Source: Planctomycetota bacterium (GTDB lineage: Bacteria; Planctomycetota; UBA1135; GCA-002686595). From it: 64,000 bases of DNA. The stretch lies in contig JAKVCD010000001.1 of assembly GCA_022446815.1 (NCBI GenBank), positions 106,996 through 170,995 on the forward strand. The letters run 5' to 3'. A program made the position numbers and the translations under genes. Positions 61,722-64,000 of the stretch are shown here, one piece after another (the stretch's first letter is position 1; every line of letters starts with the position of its first letter). The notes under the pieces were generated by a model. The model saw only the letters and a program-made list of their open reading frames with translations, had not been told where the DNA came from and made no database searches.

Positions 61722-63383
61722 TCAGCGGGTGAGGCGCTTGGAAATTTTCGCCAGGAGCTCTTTTTGCACCGGGATCCTGAGCGCCGCGGCGAGCAGGAAG
61801 TAGGTCAGCGCGCCCAACACGATCGCTGCAAAGAGTGCGGTCGTCTCTCCCCAGGGTTCTGACAGCGTAGATTCCGCCCAGCTTGCTACCCAGCCCATGA
61901 GGAGTGAGGCTGAGAGCACCTTGAAGATCATGCCCGCAGAGCCCGAAGTGGCCGTCGGGAGCCCAAGGCGGCGGTGGCCCCAAAGGAGCAGGGAGAGGTG
62001 GGCCCAGCTGCTGATCGCTGTGCCGAGCGCCAACCCTTCGATATCCATACCTAAGCCTTGTAGAAACAGGATGTTAAGGCCTGTGTTCAGACCCATGGTG
62101 AGCACTGAATACACAACGGGTGTGCGCTTATCCCCCAATGAGTAATAGACCCTCGTCGCTAGTATTGACGCGCCGCCGGGGAGCAGCGCCAAGGTCAGGT
62201 ATTGAAGGGCGGGGGTCGTCCTCGTGACGCCCTCAGGGCCGAACTCGCCGTGCTCTAAGAGAACTGAGATCTCGGGGCCAGCGAGGACAAAGAGGCCTAC
62301 TGAGGCAGGTAGGAGCAAGAAAACGCTCCCAAGCTGCGTGTTGTCATGGAGCGCTCGGAGCTCTGCGAGCCGCCCGCCCTGCCCCATCGCGAGCAGCGCC
62401 GGAAAGACCGCAGTGCTCGCCGAGATAGAGATCAGCGCCATCGGGAGCTGTTGGAGCCTGTTCGCGTAGTAGTAGAGGGTTGGGCCGCCGTCTGGGAGCA
62501 TCCCCTCAGCCATCCACCCATCGATCAGCACGTTGAGCTGGTAGACGGCCGCCCCCACGACCAAGGGGAGCGCGTCACGGAGCACCTTCCAGGCCTTGGC
62601 CTTATGGGTTTGATCGAGCGAGCTCCGCCGAAAGTAGCCCATGCTCTTGAGCGCTGGAAGCTGCACGAGCAGCTGCACAAAGCCAGCCGCGAGCACGCCC
62701 CAGCCTAGCGCTCGGACCATCGCCATGACCTCCTCTGGAGGCCGCCCACCCTGCGACTCCCAACCCCAGGTCACCCCAACCCCAACGATGGCTGACACCC
62801 AGCCTACGTTGAAGAGGATAGGCCCCCAGTTTGACGCCCTGTAGTGCCCCCGCACGTTCAACGCTCCCGCGGCCAGCGCCGTCAAGCAGACGAGCACGAC
62901 GTATGGCATCAGGCGAACCACGAGCTCACGGATGGCGTCTGGGTCGGCCCCGAGCCAAGCCACGCCAGTGATGGGCATTGTGTCAGGGAGACACCAAGCG
63001 ATGACCATGACTGCGCCACAGAGGAGCAGCAAGATCGAGGAGACGATCCGTATCGTCATCTGAAAGAGGGCCGCGCCCTCCGCTAAACCCTGACGGGCGT
63101 CGGCCTTGGTGATGCCCTCTTGTAGCGCTACCGAGAGCGCCCCTTCGCCGAGCAGCTTGCGGAAGAGGTTGGGGATCTTCCACGCCGTGAGGAAGGCGTC
63201 GTAGATCCCTGAACTGTGCCCGAAGAGGCTCGCTGAGAGGACCTCACGAGCGAGCCCGACGACCCTCGAGAGGAGAGTCAGAGCGGCGACGAAGAAGGTC
63301 CTTTTGCCGAGGTCTTTGTGCCTCGAAACGACGTCCGCGCCAGCCTCTCCATCAGGAGAGGGTGCTCGGTCAGGCTGGGTCAG
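61722..63383 (-). CDS. murJ: Lipid II flippase MurJ (MviN), apparent CTG start
   Basis: MOP-family flippase moving lipid II across the inner membrane. The conserved N terminus (FVAALTLLSRVVGLAREVLS; IYDAFLTAWKIPNLFRKLLG; EGALSVALQEG) is encoded in the same frame upstream of the first ATG (63059), which would delete about 108 residues including the first membrane helices. No ATG, GTG or TTG exists between that point and the in-frame stop inside yqeY. CTG 63383 overlaps the yqeY stop (CTGA) and has GGAG 8 bases upstream, giving 553 residues, normal for MurJ. Twelve or more hydrophobic segments follow. Confidence 0.8.
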   Translation of the reverse strand: MTQPDRAPSPDGEAGADVVSRHKDLGKRTFFVAALTLLSRVVGLAREVLSASLFGHSSGIYDAFLTAWKIPNLFRKLLGEGALSVALQEGITKADARQGLAEGAALFQMTIRIVSSILLLLCGAVMVIAWCLPDTMPITGVAWLGADPDAIRELVVRLMPYVVLVCLTALAAGALNVRGHYRASNWGPILFNVGWVSAIVGVGVTWGWESQGGRPPEEVMAMVRALGWGVLAAGFVQLLVQLPALKSMGYFRRSSLDQTHKAKAWKVLRDALPLVVGAAVYQLNVLIDGWMAEGMLPDGGPTLYYYANRLQQLPMALISISASTAVFPALLAMGQGGRLAELRALHDNTQLGSVFLLLPASVGLFVLAGPEISVLLEHGEFGPEGVTRTTPALQYLTLALLPGGASILATRVYYSLGDKRTPVVYSVLTMGLNTGLNILFLQGLGMDIEGLALGTAISSWAHLSLLLWGHRRLGLPTATSGSAGMIFKVLSASLLMGWVASWAESTLSEPWGETTALFAAIVLGALTYFLLAAALRIPVQKELLAKISKRLTR

Positions 63384-63823
63384 CTGAGCGACTCCATGAC
63401 GATCCGCTGAACCGCCTTTCCGTCTGCGCGCCCCTTAACCTTGGGCATGAGGGCCTTCATCACCGCACCCATGTCCTTTGGTTCCTTGGCGCCGACCTCT
63501 ACAACCGCCGCCATAACGAGCGCCCGCAGCTCATCCTCTCCCATCTCCTCCGGAAGGTAGACCGAGATGACCTCTAACTCGGCGCGCTCGATCGCCGCCA
63601 AGTCCTCCCGCCCAGCCTCCATGTACTGACTGAGGCTGTCTTGCCGGCTCTTCTTGGCTTTCGTGATCACGGCCAAGGTGTCCTCATCCTCGAGCTCACG
63701 CCCGAGCTCGATCTGCTTGTTTTTTAGGTCCGCCACAACAAGGCGCAAGGTGTCTCGCTTGAAGTCCTCGCGCGCAGCCATCGCGGCCTTGAGGTCCGAT
63801 TGGATGTCGTCGATCAGCGCCAT
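63380..63823 (-). CDS. yqeY: YqeY/GatB-related protein
   Basis: 147 residues of the YqeY family (C-terminal tail resembling the GatB YqeY domain). Features: ALIDDIQSDLKAAMAAREDF, RDTLRLVVADLKNKQIELGR, LSQYMEAGREDLAAIERAEL, VISVYLPEEM, and the tRNA-binding-like end MGAVMKALMPKVKGRADGKA. AAGGAG lies 9 bases before the ATG. Between gyrA and murJ, with 4-base coupling to murJ. Confidence 0.93.
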   Translation of the reverse strand: MALIDDIQSDLKAAMAAREDFKRDTLRLVVADLKNKQIELGRELEDEDTLAVITKAKKSRQDSLSQYMEAGREDLAAIERAELEVISVYLPEEMGEDELRALVMAAVVEVGAKEPKDMGAVMKALMPKVKGRADGKAVQRIVMESLS

Positions 63824-63829
63824 GGTTCT

Positions 63830-64000
63830 CTACTCCTTGCCCTCTTCAGAGGCCTCTGTCTCTCCGACTTGTTCCTCCCCCTCTGCTTGAGGGGCGTCGT
63901 CGCCAGAGCGCGCAGCGTACTGCTCAAGGTCGCTCTCTGACACGACCTCTAGCCCGACGAGGTTGTCGCCTGATTTGAGGTTCACGAGCTTCACGCCCTG
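63830..64000 (-). CDS. gyrA: DNA gyrase subunit A, C-terminal end (cut by window edge)
   Basis: The last 56 residues of a frame entering from the right edge: a beta-pinwheel blade QGVKLVNLKSGDNLVGLEVV, matching the final GyrA/ParC repeat (GVrLinLkeGDkLvav), followed by an acidic tail rich in Glu, Ser and Ala. Stop TAG at 63832-63830, 6 bases before yqeY. Confidence 0.8.
   Translation of the reverse strand, partial: QGVKLVNLKSGDNLVGLEVVSESDLEQYAARSGDDAPQAEGEEQVGETEASEEGKE

Overview
The window is a nearly complete flagellar supercluster from a high-GC (roughly 60-65%), Gram-negative-type bacterium. LPS-type heptose synthesis (gmhA) and P- and L-ring genes (flgA, flgH, flgI) indicate a diderm envelope. 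The YVTN-propeller/di-heme cytochrome protein, the B12-dependent reductase and the overall gene style suggest a marine lineage, perhaps Planctomycetota or a deltaproteobacterial relative. That placement is an inference, not a demonstrated result. No rRNA, tRNA, CRISPR array, insertion sequence or phage gene was recognised.

Layout. (1) 1-11960, minus strand: an export and regulation block fliO-P-Q-R-flhB-A-F-G-small membrane protein-fliA-(unknown, cut by the left edge), driven by a textbook sigma-54 promoter. Upstream of it lie fliD-fliS-fliT-like (sigma-28-type promoter) and flagellin fliC (strong terminator). (2) 11961-12462: a 0.5-kb divergent control region. (3) 12463-31517, plus strand: a receiver-less sigma-54 activator; a degenerate receiver/RsbW-like ATPase fusion; three exported or membrane proteins, two with TPR repeats; a FlgS/FlgR-type histidine kinase and NtrC-type regulator; flgB-C, fliE-F-G-H-I-J, a MotE-like protein, motA, two motB-like genes, fliL, fliM, fliN. 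(4) 31501-35817: a non-flagellar island (FAD oxidoreductase, ispG, small membrane protein, HMA-domain protein, XRE regulator, gmhA). (5) 35824-49586, minus strand: fliK-flgD-flgE and flgF-G-A-H-I-J-N-K-L plus two extra genes, each transcription unit headed by a sigma-54-type promoter and a shared inverted-repeat element. (6) 49852-64000: housekeeping genes: propeller/cytochrome c protein, rpiA, feoAB, dsbD, a Tat-exported lipocalin-like protein, nrdJ, murJ, yqeY and the 3' end of gyrA.

How it works together: the window encodes the rotor and switch (fliF,G,M,N), export gate and ATPase (flhA,B, fliH-J,O-R), rod, rings, hook, junctions, filament and cap, chaperones (flgN, fliS, fliT-like), stator, and its own hierarchy: a sigma-54 activator and a two-component pair for rod/hook/export genes, and FliA (sigma-28) for late genes. 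FlhF and FlhG imply control of flagellar number and position. No FlgM-like anti-sigma factor and no che genes were recognised.

Most notable: (a) dsbD contains an in-frame UGA exactly where the first cysteine of the C-terminal thioredoxin CxxC belongs, followed by a stem-loop with the geometry of a bacterial SECIS element, so it is very likely a selenoprotein; (b) murJ has no ATG, GTG or TTG start and appears to begin at a CTG overlapping the yqeY stop; (c) an inverted repeat GTAAGT-N15-ACTTAC sits beside three flagellar control regions; (d) TGTCGA-N5-TCGACA boxes lie upstream of the fliO promoter and the receiver/ATPase gene; (e) a cassette of unexplained TPR/STN envelope proteins lies in the flagellar regulon.
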